The notes under the pieces were generated by a model, which saw only the letters and a program-made list of their open reading frames with translations, did not search any database and was not told the DNA's origin. Both the position numbers and the translations under genes were made by a program. DNA of 52,114 nucleotides from a virus. Below are positions 15,589 to 25,212 of this stretch, one piece after another (the first letter of the stretch is position 1; each line of letters begins with the position of its first letter). The stretch covers positions 1 through 52,114 of the IMG/VR virus record IMGVR_UViG_3300042462_000264, one strand, 5' to 3'.

Positions 15589-17258
15589 TATGCTGCAACC
15601 TTAATGATTACTATACCTGATCCACCAGTGCCGCCACCCATATAACCAGAAGGACCATTGCCACCGCCACCGCCGCCACCACCAAGACCAGCGGCTCCAT
15701 TTGTCCCGTTAAGAGTATTTGATCCAGCACCACCACCACCTGATCCGCCAGTGCCTGCAGGAGCTGGGGCAACGTTGCCAGCTCCACCACCGCCACCAGC
15801 GTAAGTTACAGATGTGCCTGTGATCGTAGATGCTGCACCATTACCGCCATTACCACCAGCAGAAGGTGCTGTTCCACCACTATCACCTGCCGCTCCAGCT
15901 CCACCTCCGCCACCTGCGCCCTGACCCGCTGCAGCAGAAGGTGTTGCTGCTCCACCATTATTTCCTTGAGATGGTGATGTTGATGGAGTATTGCCAGCAC
16001 CACCTGACGATGGTCCACCATTTAAACCGCCACCACCGCCTGATCCACCAGCACGTCCATTATTGCCAGCACCTGCAGGAGCATTATACGATCCGCCACC
16101 GCCGCCACCTGCAGACGTTATTGTATCAAAAACTGAACTAGATCCATTGGATGCTTGTGGATTAGTTGAACTAACACTATTTGGTGATCCTGCACCACCA
16201 GATCCGACAGTAATGGTATAAGTGTTTCCAGGTGTAACTGCAAATCCAGTCCCTGTTCGGTATCCACCAGCACCACCGCCTCCGCCAATAGTTCCACCTC
16301 CTCCACCACCAGCAACAACGAGATAATCAACGGAAGTGACGCCAGTTGGAGCAGTCCAAGTTCCAGATGTGGTAAATGTATAAACAGTTCCAACAACAGT
16401 TGGTTGGGTGTACTTAATAATTGCTAATCCAGAACCACCAGCACCGCCAGCTGCAGCATACCAATTCCCACCTCCTCCACCACCAGTGTTTGTTTGACCT
16501 GCAGTTGCGAGTGCGCCGTTTCGATATCCGCCATTTCCACCACCACCAACTCCTCCTGGTCCGCCATCTTCAGCGCCGCCACCACCACCTGCTATGTAAT
16601 ATAATCCACCAGACAATACACCAAAACCAGCAGATTGAAGTAACGTGCTGTGTACATTGGTTCCTGCTCCACCACCGCTTCCAGCTGATCCTGCTTTACC
16701 TGCTTCTCCAGCTCCACCGCCACCGCCAGATCTGCCATAACCACCAGAACCACCACCTGCAGTTCCCTGACCGCCATCATATCCTTGTCTTGTTGCACTA
16801 ATAAATGGGGATCCTGGATATACAGCGCTACCGCCTGGACCACTGTATGATGGTGTTGCGCCGCCACCTCCACCTGATCCGCCATTTTTACCAGCAGATC
16901 CTGATCCACCATTATAAGCACCGCTTGTCCCACCACCAACAGCTGTTGTCATACTGAATGCACTTGAATTCACACCATTGCTGGCAGCAGCTCCACCAGC
17001 ACCAACTGTAATTGTATATGTTGTTCCTGGTGTTACTGAAACTGAATTATTGTATACAACTCCACCTGCACCTGCTCCGCCAGCAAGGTCATTTGTTCCA
17101 CCGCCACCACCAGCAACTAAAAGACATTCAACAGAAGTAACGCCTGTTGGGCATGTCCAAGAACCAGTTGATGTGAATGATTGAATGACAGTTCCTGTGC
17201 CGAAACTGACACCAGTGGTAGAAAACGAAGCCATCAATGCTAAATGAATACCACCCAT
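15588..17258 (-). CDS. Two-module glycine-rich tail adhesin
   Basis: 556 residues with two Gly-rich modules, near residues 22-290 and 291-556. Module 1 is unusual: its opening reads STGSWTCPTGVTSVECLLVAGGGG, with two cysteines where the other modules have Ala and Tyr. Module 2 is standard (SGTWTAPTGVTSVDYLVVAGG, SPSQGNNGG, VTYAGGGGG, GIVIIK). The start at 17258 (MGGIHLALM) is one base after the upstream stop. An internal ATG at 17234 (MASFSTTG) resembles the starts of the other adhesins (MASK, MATK) and could be the real one. It lacks the ~110-residue partner and is paired instead with the 164-residue protein. Confidence 0.83.
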   Translation of the reverse strand: MGGIHLALMASFSTTGVSFGTGTVIQSFTSTGSWTCPTGVTSVECLLVAGGGGGTNDLAGGAGAGGVVYNNSVSVTPGTTYTITVGAGGAAASNGVNSSAFSMTTAVGGGTSGAYNGGSGSAGKNGGSGGGGGATPSYSGPGGSAVYPGSPFISATRQGYDGGQGTAGGGSGGYGRSGGGGGAGEAGKAGSAGSGGGAGTNVHSTLLQSAGFGVLSGGLYYIAGGGGGAEDGGPGGVGGGGNGGYRNGALATAGQTNTGGGGGGNWYAAAGGAGGSGLAIIKYTQPTVVGTVYTFTTSGTWTAPTGVTSVDYLVVAGGGGGGTIGGGGGAGGYRTGTGFAVTPGNTYTITVGSGGAGSPNSVSSTNPQASNGSSSVFDTITSAGGGGGGSYNAPAGAGNNGRAGGSGGGGGLNGGPSSGGAGNTPSTSPSQGNNGGAATPSAAAGQGAGGGGGAGAAGDSGGTAPSAGGNGGNGAASTITGTSVTYAGGGGGAGNVAPAPAGTGGSGGGGAGSNTLNGTNGAAGLGGGGGGGGNGPSGYMGGGTGGSGIVIIKVAA

Positions 17259-17259
17259 C

Positions 17260-17754
17260 TTATGATACGCTTCCTGTAATTACGCAAGAATTTGAACTAA
17301 TATAAAGAACTGTTGCAATGCCGCGAGTTGCTAGATTAAGAGATGTTCTATTTGTATTATTGCCAGAAACATATGCTGCCGCAGTGCTCAATGTAAGCAC
17401 AACGTTGCTGCTTGTGTTATTGTAAACTGAAACAACATTACCACCACCAAATGTGGTGTTCGGAACTGTAATGCTTCCGCTAGTTGTTACGATCACCAAA
17501 CGACCAACATCATTTGCAGCGAGCGTATAACTGGTAGATTTTTCTGAACCAGAAATCGGAATTCCACGAAGATTTCCGAACGTGTCGCTGATCGTTGCAG
17601 CGCCATCTCTTACGAGCGCATACCCACCAGCCGTGGATCCGTCATGAACGACGACTGTTTCTTTATCAGTATCAATCGTCAATTCACCATTTGCACCAGT
17701 AACTGATGCAGTGGCTGCAGTTCCATAACGTCTAAATTGTAATGTTGTTGGCAT
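17260..17754 (-). CDS. Phage fibre protein with Mtd_N-like attachment domain
   Basis: 164 residues. The N-terminus TLQFRRYGTAATA...GANGELTIDTDKETVVVHDGST follows the pattern of phage fibre heads (LQFRRGTAA...GELxxxTDxxxxxVGDG), as in the N-terminal domain of the major tropism determinant and similar tail proteins. The second half (ITVPNTTFGGGNVVSVYNNTSSNVVLTLS) is a beta-rich domain seen in phage fibre tips. It stands directly before the two-module adhesin with one base between, replacing the mini-gene plus ~110-residue pair of the other cassettes. No reverse transcriptase is near, so a diversity-generating link is not supported. Confidence 0.75.
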   Translation of the reverse strand: MPTTLQFRRYGTAATASVTGANGELTIDTDKETVVVHDGSTAGGYALVRDGAATISDTFGNLRGIPISGSEKSTSYTLAANDVGRLVIVTTSGSITVPNTTFGGGNVVSVYNNTSSNVVLTLSTAAAYVSGNNTNRTSLNLATRGIATVLYISSNSCVITGSVS

Positions 17755-17780
17755 TTTAGTTCTCTCTTAAATCGTACAAT

Positions 17781-17788
17781 TATTTATC
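17781..17788 (-). promoter_or_regulatory. T4-type late promoter-like box (GATAAATA)
   Basis: GATAAATA on the minus strand in the 45-base gap after the giant fibre gene, 26 bases before the ATG at 17754. A GAGAGAA ribosome-site-like stretch lies between. Confidence 0.5.
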
Positions 17789-17799
17789 GTAAGAAGTCC

Positions 17800-20700
17800 T
17801 TAATTGAGGTCTGTTGGGTTAAATGGTAGAGTCAACATGAGATCATACGCATCGCTTCCAGTCATCAAATCTGTCGGTAACGATTCAGAAGATCTCTTTG
17901 TCAAAAGAACTCTATTATAAGTTACAAACGAAGTGGAATCAGTTGCAGTAAACAATAGTCGAACGTTGCTTCCGCTTATGTCAGAAGAAAACACGCCAAC
18001 ATTCGAACCAAAAGAAGATGTTCCATACTGTATTAAATTTGTAGTAGAGTCATCATGAATAATCATGATTTCAGTGGCATAATATCCAGCGCCACTTTCA
18101 ACTTGAACTTGATACTTACCGCTGCGATAGGTATTCTTAGACCAAGAATCGACTGTTTCAACAGAAGATGTGCTTGTGTTATAGTTGTATTCTGTTAAAC
18201 CAGAACCTTCTAATGGTCCCAAATCACGAATATGTGTAAAGGTCAATACATCGTTAATCTCAGCAGCTGTATTTAACGTTACAGTATTTCCAGTCACTGT
18301 GAAGTGTAGATTTGGTGTGAGCAACAAACCATTCTTAGAGATAGAGAGTCGGCTTATTGCAGCAACATTACTCGTGACATAGAATGTATTCGTTTGCGAA
18401 GCGACAGTGTTTGAATCAACTTCAATTTTTGTATTTGGATACTCTACAATATTAACTTGATCAAAATAACGAACTTCGATCGCATCGTTTGCCGCACCAG
18501 ATTCGATTACAGTAAGTGTATTTCCACTGAGGCTATAATCCGTATTTGGTGTAAGAACAATACCGTTCTTAATCACAAAGATATATGAAGGATCTGATGG
18601 TGTTAATGGTAGAGCATACGTTAAATTTGCTGCAGCATTTGTGGAAGTATAAGAAACAGTTTTGATGATTGTATTTGACAATCCAACTGGAACAGAAATT
18701 GTTACATTACTTCCACTTGCTGTTGCAGTTACACCACCACCAGTAAAGTCAATCGAAGTTACAGCTGATGTAAGAGTTGTTCCTTCGTCTTTAACGATAA
18801 CGTTAGCTGCGCCACCGCCACCACCAGTACTGGTGAATGTAATAGATTTTGGTGATGCATTATTGTTTGCAGCAATCGAAATTCCACTGCCAGCAATAAA
18901 GTTTACAGTATCAAGACCAACTGCAACAAGTCCAGCATTTCCATCTACGTTCCAATTCTTGAATGTACTATTCAACTGAATCGTGACTGTGTTCGAAGCA
19001 GCATTTACAACTGCCATTCCAGAGTCAGAATCAAATTGAATTGTATTGATATTGGTGTAAGTATTGACTACTGTTGAATTGCCAGCATAAATTTCCTTAA
19101 CGGTGATTGGCGCATTTGCCTTTTCATACGCTGCATTTGCTTGAGCATAAACGATATTCGCTTGAGCGTATGCACCGTTAGCCTGTGCATAGGCACCATT
19201 GGCTTGAGAATAAGCTCCATTTGCTTGAGCATAAGCACCGTTGGCTTGCGCATATGCGCCGTTTGCATCATTGTATGCAGCATTTGCTTGTGCATAGACA
19301 ATATTTGCATGGGCATATGCACCGTTGGCGGTATCAAATGCTGCATTCGCTTGAGCATAAGCAACAATCACTGATGGTTCAATAACAATGTTGCCAACCA
19401 TACCACCATGAATTGAACACTGATAAACATAAGTGTTGCCAACAATATTATACGGAACCTTCCAATACAATGTTCCTGAAACTTGCCCCTGAGCGCTACC
19501 GTCAGTAGAAACAACACCAGTTGAAGAAACGTGAGTCAATCCAGTGTTATAATTTGCTCCGCCGCTTGACTGACGAATCATGAATGGGTGACCAGAAACG
19601 TTTAGATCGAACGCTAATGTTTCACCGCCTCTAACGTATACAGTTGGATTATTGCCAGGATATTGATCAAGTAAATATGCAGAGAAGCCAGAGTTTGTTA
19701 CGTTGAGTCGTGTGACTGCAGGTTGGTAATTTGAATTGGCTTGAGCATATGCTAGATTTGCCGTTGCGTTTGCAGTATTTGCTGTGTTATACGCAGCGTT
19801 CGCTTGTCCGTATGCATCATTTGCCGTAGCGCGAGCGGTATTTGCTTGAGCGTAAGAATCATTGGCTGTATTACGAGCAGTGTTTGCCTGCGCATAGGAA
19901 TCATTCGCAGTAGTGCGTGCTGTGTTCGCCTGAGCATAAGCATCATTAGCTGTTGTTCGAGCAGTATTCGCCTGAGCGTAAGAGTCGTTAGCCGTATTTC
20001 TTGCAGTATTGGCTTGAGCATAAGAATCGTTAGCGGTCGTACGAGCTGTATTCGCTTGACCGTATGCGTCATTGGCAGTAGTTCTTGCAGTATTCGCTTG
20101 ATCGTAAGATGCATTTGCAGTATCGCGAGCAGTGTTCGCTTGCAAATACGAGTCATTGGCAGTCGCACGAGCAACGTTGGCTTGTCCATATGCATCATTG
20201 GCGGTCGCGCGTGCCGTATTTGCTTGAGCATAAGCATCCAACGCAGAATCAAACGCATAGAAGAATGTGTCGCCGTCTGACCACTTCCATTGATCAGTAT
20301 TCTCATCCCACTTAATGACAGCGTTTGTTGAACTGCCGCGATTGATTGTGATGAAACTATCAAGAGTTGGCGATCCAGTAACATTCGAATTGAGGATAAT
20401 TTCGTTATCTTCAATTTTTAAAGTTTCAACATTAAGTGTGGTGCTATTTCCGAGTACAGAAAGATTACCAGAAACAACCAAATCACCAGAAATGGTTCCA
20501 CCAGAAATATTAACTTTTAGATTTGCCTCATCATATGCATTATTGGCTTGGAGATAAGCAGCATTTGCTTGACCATATGCATCATTCGCAGTTCCACGCG
20601 CTGTGTTTGCCTGACCATAAGCATCATTGGCTGTAGTGCGCGCTGTGTTTGCTTGATTATAAGAATCATTCGCGGTTGTTCTGGCGGTATTTGCTTGACC

Positions 20701-23700
20701 ATAAGCATCGTTTGCTGTGTCTCGAGCAGTATTGGCTTGAGCATATGCATTGTTACCAGTATCACGTGCAGTATTTGCTTGAGCATACGCATCGTTAGCA
20801 GTTCCACGAGCAGTATTGGCTTGGTCATAAGCAGCATTTGCCTGAGCATATACTATGTTAGCATGCGCATATGCACCGTTCGCCTGATTGAACGCACCGT
20901 TTGCTTGATTGTATGCAGCATTGGCAGTATCTCTAGCAGTATTTGCTTGGTCATAAGAATCAAACGCAGCGATTAGATTTCCACTGCCATCAATTTCAAC
21001 ACCAGAAACAACTAGTGTTGATCCATTTGATGTGATTACCGCATCACCCAAATGTAGTGCATTATTTGAAAGATAAAGATTCTTATATCTCTTGGTTGGT
21101 GAACCAAGGTCGTATGTAACATTTAAATTTGGCTGAACATTATTAGTAATGATGAAGGCACTCACATTGAGATTGCCTGTCATTGTATCGCCAGATTTTA
21201 GAACTCTGGTATTTGCATTATCATATGCAGCGTTAGCCTGAGCATAAACAATATTCGCGTGGGCATAAGCACCGTTCGCTTGAGAATATGCACCATTAGC
21301 AGTATCAAATGCGCCATTTGCCTTATCATAAGCAGCGTTGGCTTGATTAAATGCAGCATTGGCTTGTGCATAAACTATATTAGCGTGAGCATAGGCTCCA
21401 TTGGCTTGAGAATATGCACCATTCGCAGTATTATTTGCAGTATTGGCTTGATTATGAGCGAGTGTTAGATTTGCTTGAGTCGCAACAACATTACCCATCA
21501 AGAGTATGCTATTTGCAGCAATGTTTGCGCGAAGTGTTGCGAGTGTGGTATTTGCGAAGTCGACTATGTTATTTTGGTGACCAGAATCTAATAGATTATC
21601 AAACAAATACCAAGTAGCATCTCCAGCATCGCGAGCAAACCCAGTATGACTCAAGTTGCCGCTGGTATTTTTCGTGGCAATAAATCCTATATCAACAATA
21701 TCATTCAGAATATTATTTGCGCCAAGATAAATTAATGGGTCATCAACAGCATAAGTTGCCACATTGTAATATGTTGTATTACCAGTTATGCTTAAATTAC
21801 CAGAAACGTTCAATGAACCATTAATTGTACCGCCAGCAATATTAAGTTTTAGATTGGCTGTATCGTATGCATTATTGGCTTGAGCGTAGACAATGTTAGC
21901 GTGAGCGTAGGCTCCATTTGCTTGGGCATATGCTCCATTCGCTGTGTCTAGAGCAGTATTGGCTTTGTCATATGCTGCATTCGCTTGATTAAATGCGCTA
22001 TTTGCCTGACCATAAGCGTCATTCGCAGTTGTTCTGGCAGTGTTTGCTTGATTATAAGCAGCGTTCGCTTGATCGAATGCACCATTTGCTTGACCATAAG
22101 CGGCATTTGCAGTATCACGAGCCGTATTTGCTTGAGCATATACAATATTTGCGTGAGCATAAGCCCCATTTGCTTGGGCATATGCGCCGTTTGCCGTATC
22201 TAGAGCAGTATTTGCTTGAGCATATGCGTCATTGGCAGTTGTGCGAGCTGTGTTCGCTTGTCCATATGCATTGTTGCCAGTATCGCGTGCAGTATTTGCT
22301 TGTGCATAGGCTGCATTTGCAGAGTCATTTCCAGTATTTGCCTGATTGAATGCAGCATTTGCTTGAGCGTAAACAATATTAGCATGCGCATAAGCACCAT
22401 TTGCTTGAGCGTATGCACCATTGGCTTGACCAAATGCTAGATTTGCTTGTGCATACGCTCCGTTGGCTTGAGCATAGGCGCCATTTGCTTGAGCGTATGC
22501 ACCATTAGCGGTATCAAGAGCTGTATTCGCTTGAGCGTAAGCATTGTTGCCAGTATCACGTGCCGTATTTGCCTGGTCGCGAGCAGTATTGGCTTGAAGG
22601 TAAGCGTCGTTTGCTGTTGTTCTTGCAGTGTTGGCTTGACCATAGGCATCATTGCCAGTTTCTCTAGCGGTATTGGCTTGATCACGTGCAGTATTTGCTT
22701 GAGCATAAGCATCTAAAGCAGAGTCAAATGCATAGAAGAATGTATCACCATCCGTCCACTTCCACTGATTCGTATTTTCATCCCACTTAATCGAAGCATT
22801 TGTGTTGCTGCCACGATTGATTGTAATAAAGCCATCAAGTGTTGGTGATCCAGTTACATTTGAGTTGAGAATAATCTCATTGTCTTCAATTGCAAGAGTT
22901 TCAACATTTAATGTTGTGCTGTTTCCTAGAACTTCTAGATTTCCAGAAACGATCAAATCACCAGTGATCGATCCACCAGAGATGTTAAGTTTTATATTGG
23001 CTTCAGCGTATGCATTATTGGCTTGTAAGTATGCATCATTAGCAGTATTGCGAGCAGTGTTCGCTTGACTATATGCATCGTTACCAGTATCTCTAGCGGT
23101 ATTCGCCTGAGCATATGCGTTGTTGCCAGTGTCTCTAGCAGTATTGGCTTGCAGATAAGCATTGTTACCAGTGTCTCTAGCGGTGTTTGCTTGAGCGTAA
23201 GAATCATTTGCTGTATCGCGAGCGGTGTTTGCTTGAGCATATGCGTTGTTGCCAGTATCACGTGCCGTATTCGCTTGAGCATATGAATCGTTGGCTGTGC
23301 TTCTTGCAGTGTTTGCTTGCTCATATGCATCATTTGCTGTTGTTCTAGCAGTATTCGCTTGATCAAAACTTGCGTTGGCTTGAGCGTAAACTATGTTTGC
23401 ATGAGCATATGCTGAGTTGGCTTGAGCATAGGCACCATTTGCCTGCGCATACGCACCGTTGGCTTGTGCATAAGCGCCATTGGCTTGGCTATATGCACCA
23501 TTTGCTTGTGAGTACGCACCATTGGCAGTATCAAATGCAACATTCGCTTGAGCATAAATGATCGTTGATGGTGGCTCAATAACAATATTGCCAACCATCG
23601 CAGAATGCACTTGACATTGATAAACGTAAGTGTTGCCTTGAAGTTCAAATGGAACTTTCCAATAAAGAACACCTGTTGTTTTACCTTGTGCACTCGCCCC

Positions 23701-25212
23701 TGTAGAAATTACACCTGTAGTTTCAACGTGAGTCAATCCAGTATTATAATTTGCTCCACCATTTGATTGGCGGATCATGAATGGATGCCCAACTACATTC
23801 AAATTGAATGCAAGAGTTTCACCAGCACGAACATAAAGTGTTGGATCGTCAACGATTGAGCCATATTGATCGAATCTGTATGCTGATGTTCCGCTAGAGG
23901 TCACATCAAATCTTGTTACAGCAGGTTGATAGTCTGCATTGGCTTGAGCATATGCAGCGTTTGCAACATCATAAATTCCATTAGCGTGAGCATAAACACC
24001 ATTCGCTTGTGCATAGGCACCATTGGCTTGCGCATAAGCACCATTTGCCTGAGCGTATGCGCCATTTGCCTGAGCGTAAGCCCCATTAGCCTGTGCATAA
24101 GCGCCGTTGGCTTGTAAGTATGCACCATTTGCTGTTGTTCTAGCATTATTGGCTTGCTCGTAAGCATTTGCTGCTTGAGCAGTAACATTTAATCCAGCTG
24201 TTGTTGAGAATGTTCCAGCATAAATGGTATTGACGCCAGTTATGTCGCCACTTGCACCAGTTGTAACAATATTGCCAGTGACAACAAGACCGCCTGAACT
24301 GATGTTCAGCTGACCAGTCATTGTATCGCCAGCTTTTAGAACTCTCGTGTTTGCATTATCGCTTGCTGCATTTGCTTGCGCATACGCTCCGTTTGCTTGG
24401 GCGTAAGCACCGTTAGCCTGAGCATATGCTCCGTTTGCTTGCGCAAATGCACCATTGGCTTGAGAATAGGCTCCGTTTGCTTGAGCATAGGCACCATTGG
24501 CTTGTGCATACGCTCCGTTGGCTTGAGCATATGCGCCCAAAGAAGAATCTAGTGCATAATATACGCCATTGCCATCCGACCACTTCCATTGATCAGTGCT
24601 TTCATCCCACTTAAGAACAGCATTTGTCATTGATCCACGATTGATCGTTATGAACGAGTCAAGTAATGGTGGACCAGTTACATTTGAATTGAGAATAATT
24701 TCATTGTCTTCGAGTGACAATGTTTCAACATTAAGTGTTGTTGTATTACCGAGAACTTCGAGGTTTCCAGTTACAGTAAGACTTCCTGTAATTGTACCGC
24801 CACCAAGACCGAGTTTTAAGTTGGCTTCAGCATATGCAGCATTTGCTTGGTCTAGAACGTTTAAGCCACCACTAACAAATGATGTTGTAGCAATAAATGT
24901 ATTTGTTAAAAGACTGTTTGCTTGTGCTGATAGTATAGAGTCGCCGATGTATACAGTGTTACCACCAAAGTATGCATCTTTGTATCGATAAGTTGGACTA
25001 CCAAGATTGTATGTATTATTGACAGACGGAATTACGTTTTGCGTAATAATTGTCGCAGCAACATTTAAGTTGCCTGTCATCGTTGAGCCTGATCTATAAA
25101 CGACTGTGTTTATAAGATCTAGAATATCGTTTGCATATAGATCGCCGACTCTCGTCACTTTGCCGAAAGTAACCTTACCGATCTGATTATTATTCGTAAT
25201 CGTTATCTTCAT
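17800..25212 (-). CDS. Giant tail fibre (2470 residues) with Ala-core heptads and cupredoxin-like inserts
   Basis: About half the protein is an AYAQANG/TARDTAND heptad repeat with Ala at positions 1 and 5 and Asn at 6, roughly 170 units by eye, suiting a long alanine-core coiled coil. Inserted are: two LGSPTxRYKxxYxxxN modules (residues ~50-105, ~1340-1405), three copies of SGNLxVLGN...VETLxIEDNEIILNSNVTG...IKWDExTDQWKWSDG (~133-223, ~740-835, ~1565-1660), one DIGFIATKN...HTGFARD module (~1120-1240), and two cupredoxin-like domains (~430-545, ~1830-1945). The beta-rich C-terminus (~2040-2470) carries two repeats related to the 670-residue fibre. The gene starts inside TAATG of the 110-residue gene. 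It is the best candidate for a long host-contacting fibre. Confidence 0.88.
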   Translation of the reverse strand: MKITITNNNQIGKVTFGKVTRVGDLYANDILDLINTVVYRSGSTMTGNLNVAATIITQNVIPSVNNTYNLGSPTYRYKDAYFGGNTVYIGDSILSAQANSLLTNTFIATTSFVSGGLNVLDQANAAYAEANLKLGLGGGTITGSLTVTGNLEVLGNTTTLNVETLSLEDNEIILNSNVTGPPLLDSFITINRGSMTNAVLKWDESTDQWKWSDGNGVYYALDSSLGAYAQANGAYAQANGAYAQANGAYSQANGAFAQANGAYAQANGAYAQANGAYAQANAASDNANTRVLKAGDTMTGQLNISSGGLVVTGNIVTTGASGDITGVNTIYAGTFSTTAGLNVTAQAANAYEQANNARTTANGAYLQANGAYAQANGAYAQANGAYAQANGAYAQANGAYAQANGVYAHANGIYDVANAAYAQANADYQPAVTRFDVTSSGTSAYRFDQYGSIVDDPTLYVRAGETLAFNLNVVGHPFMIRQSNGGANYNTGLTHVETTGVISTGASAQGKTTGVLYWKVPFELQGNTYVYQCQVHSAMVGNIVIEPPSTIIYAQANVAFDTANGAYSQANGAYSQANGAYAQANGAYAQANGAYAQANSAYAHANIVYAQANASFDQANTARTTANDAYEQANTARSTANDSYAQANTARDTGNNAYAQANTARDTANDSYAQANTARDTGNNAYLQANTARDTGNNAYAQANTARDTGNDAYSQANTARNTANDAYLQANNAYAEANIKLNISGGSITGDLIVSGNLEVLGNSTTLNVETLAIEDNEIILNSNVTGSPTLDGFITINRGSNTNASIKWDENTNQWKWTDGDTFFYAFDSALDAYAQANTARDQANTARETGNDAYGQANTARTTANDAYLQANTARDQANTARDTGNNAYAQANTALDTANGAYAQANGAYAQANGAYAQANLAFGQANGAYAQANGAYAHANIVYAQANAAFNQANTGNDSANAAYAQANTARDTGNNAYGQANTARTTANDAYAQANTALDTANGAYAQANGAYAHANIVYAQANTARDTANAAYGQANGAFDQANAAYNQANTARTTANDAYGQANSAFNQANAAYDKANTALDTANGAYAQANGAYAHANIVYAQANNAYDTANLKLNIAGGTINGSLNVSGNLSITGNTTYYNVATYAVDDPLIYLGANNILNDIVDIGFIATKNTSGNLSHTGFARDAGDATWYLFDNLLDSGHQNNIVDFANTTLATLRANIAANSILLMGNVVATQANLTLAHNQANTANNTANGAYSQANGAYAHANIVYAQANAAFNQANAAYDKANGAFDTANGAYSQANGAYAHANIVYAQANAAYDNANTRVLKSGDTMTGNLNVSAFIITNNVQPNLNVTYDLGSPTKRYKNLYLSNNALHLGDAVITSNGSTLVVSGVEIDGSGNLIAAFDSYDQANTARDTANAAYNQANGAFNQANGAYAHANIVYAQANAAYDQANTARGTANDAYAQANTARDTGNNAYAQANTARDTANDAYGQANTARTTANDSYNQANTARTTANDAYGQANTARGTANDAYGQANAAYLQANNAYDEANLKVNISGGTISGDLVVSGNLSVLGNSTTLNVETLKIEDNEIILNSNVTGSPTLDSFITINRGSSTNAVIKWDENTDQWKWSDGDTFFYAFDSALDAYAQANTARATANDAYGQANVARATANDSYLQANTARDTANASYDQANTARTTANDAYGQANTARTTANDSYAQANTARNTANDSYAQANTARTTANDAYAQANTARTTANDSYAQANTARNTANDSYAQANTARATANDAYGQANAAYNTANTANATANLAYAQANSNYQPAVTRLNVTNSGFSAYLLDQYPGNNPTVYVRGGETLAFDLNVSGHPFMIRQSSGGANYNTGLTHVSSTGVVSTDGSAQGQVSGTLYWKVPYNIVGNTYVYQCSIHGGMVGNIVIEPSVIVAYAQANAAFDTANGAYAHANIVYAQANAAYNDANGAYAQANGAYAQANGAYSQANGAYAQANGAYAQANIVYAQANAAYEKANAPITVKEIYAGNSTVVNTYTNINTIQFDSDSGMAVVNAASNTVTIQLNSTFKNWNVDGNAGLVAVGLDTVNFIAGSGISIAANNNASPKSITFTSTGGGGGAANVIVKDEGTTLTSAVTSIDFTGGGVTATASGSNVTISVPVGLSNTIIKTVSYTSTNAAANLTYALPLTPSDPSYIFVIKNGIVLTPNTDYSLSGNTLTVIESGAANDAIEVRYFDQVNIVEYPNTKIEVDSNTVASQTNTFYVTSNVAAISRLSISKNGLLLTPNLHFTVTGNTVTLNTAAEINDVLTFTHIRDLGPLEGSGLTEYNYNTSTSSVETVDSWSKNTYRSGKYQVQVESGAGYYATEIMIIHDDSTTNLIQYGTSSFGSNVGVFSSDISGSNVRLLFTATDSTSFVTYNRVLLTKRSSESLPTDLMTGSDAYDLMLTLPFNPTDLN
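19376..19725 (-). other. Cupredoxin-like domain, copy 2 (within giant fibre)
   Basis: Residues about 1830-1945 of the giant fibre. TVYVRGGETLAFDLNVSGHPFMIRQ supplies the first candidate copper ligand (His of GHPF), and YVYQCSIHGGMVGNIVIEP supplies Cys, His and Met in the C-x2-H-x2-M spacing of type 1 copper sites. It aligns closely with copy 1. Confidence 0.75.
23575..23930 (-). other. Cupredoxin-like domain, copy 1 (within giant fibre)
   Basis: Residues about 430-545 of the giant fibre. TLYVRAGETLAFNLNVVGHPFMIRQ is followed about 58 residues later by YVYQCQVHSAMVGNIVIEP. The four residues His, Cys, His and Met are arranged as in plastocyanin-type blue copper proteins. The flanking segments are heptad arrays. 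Confidence 0.75.

Larger units (their letters stand above)
19100..24545 (-). repeat. 21/42-bp coding repeat arrays (AYAQANG and AYAQANTARDTAND)
   Basis: Eight arrays of 21-base units (heptads), often paired as 42-base units, separated by the inserted domains of the giant fibre. Units vary at synonymous sites but keep Ala1, Ala5 and Asn6. A 14-residue variant GAYAHANIVYAQAN recurs about ten times, mostly near array ends or before TARDTAN stretches. Confidence 0.9.

Noticed and set aside
3500-17200. Plus-strand open frames rich in Pro, His, Leu and Gln
   Set aside because: They are the complements of GGN-rich adhesin genes (CCA/CCG/CAC runs) and have no ribosome sites, domains or neighbours on that strand.
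17260-17754. Diversity-generating retroelement around the Mtd_N-like protein
   Set aside because: No reverse transcriptase, accessory gene or template/variable repeat pair is visible in the window; the N-terminal motif alone is common in phage fibres.
19100-24545. 21-base repeats as non-coding iterons or an origin
   Set aside because: They remain in one open frame of 2470 codons with variation mainly at synonymous sites, so they are coding heptads.
19800-24600. Plus-strand frames rich in Ile/Cys/Ser and minus-strand frames rich in Met/Lys/Leu within the giant fibre
   Set aside because: Repetitive shadows of the heptad-coding frame; they repeat with the same 21-base period and lack starts with ribosome sites.
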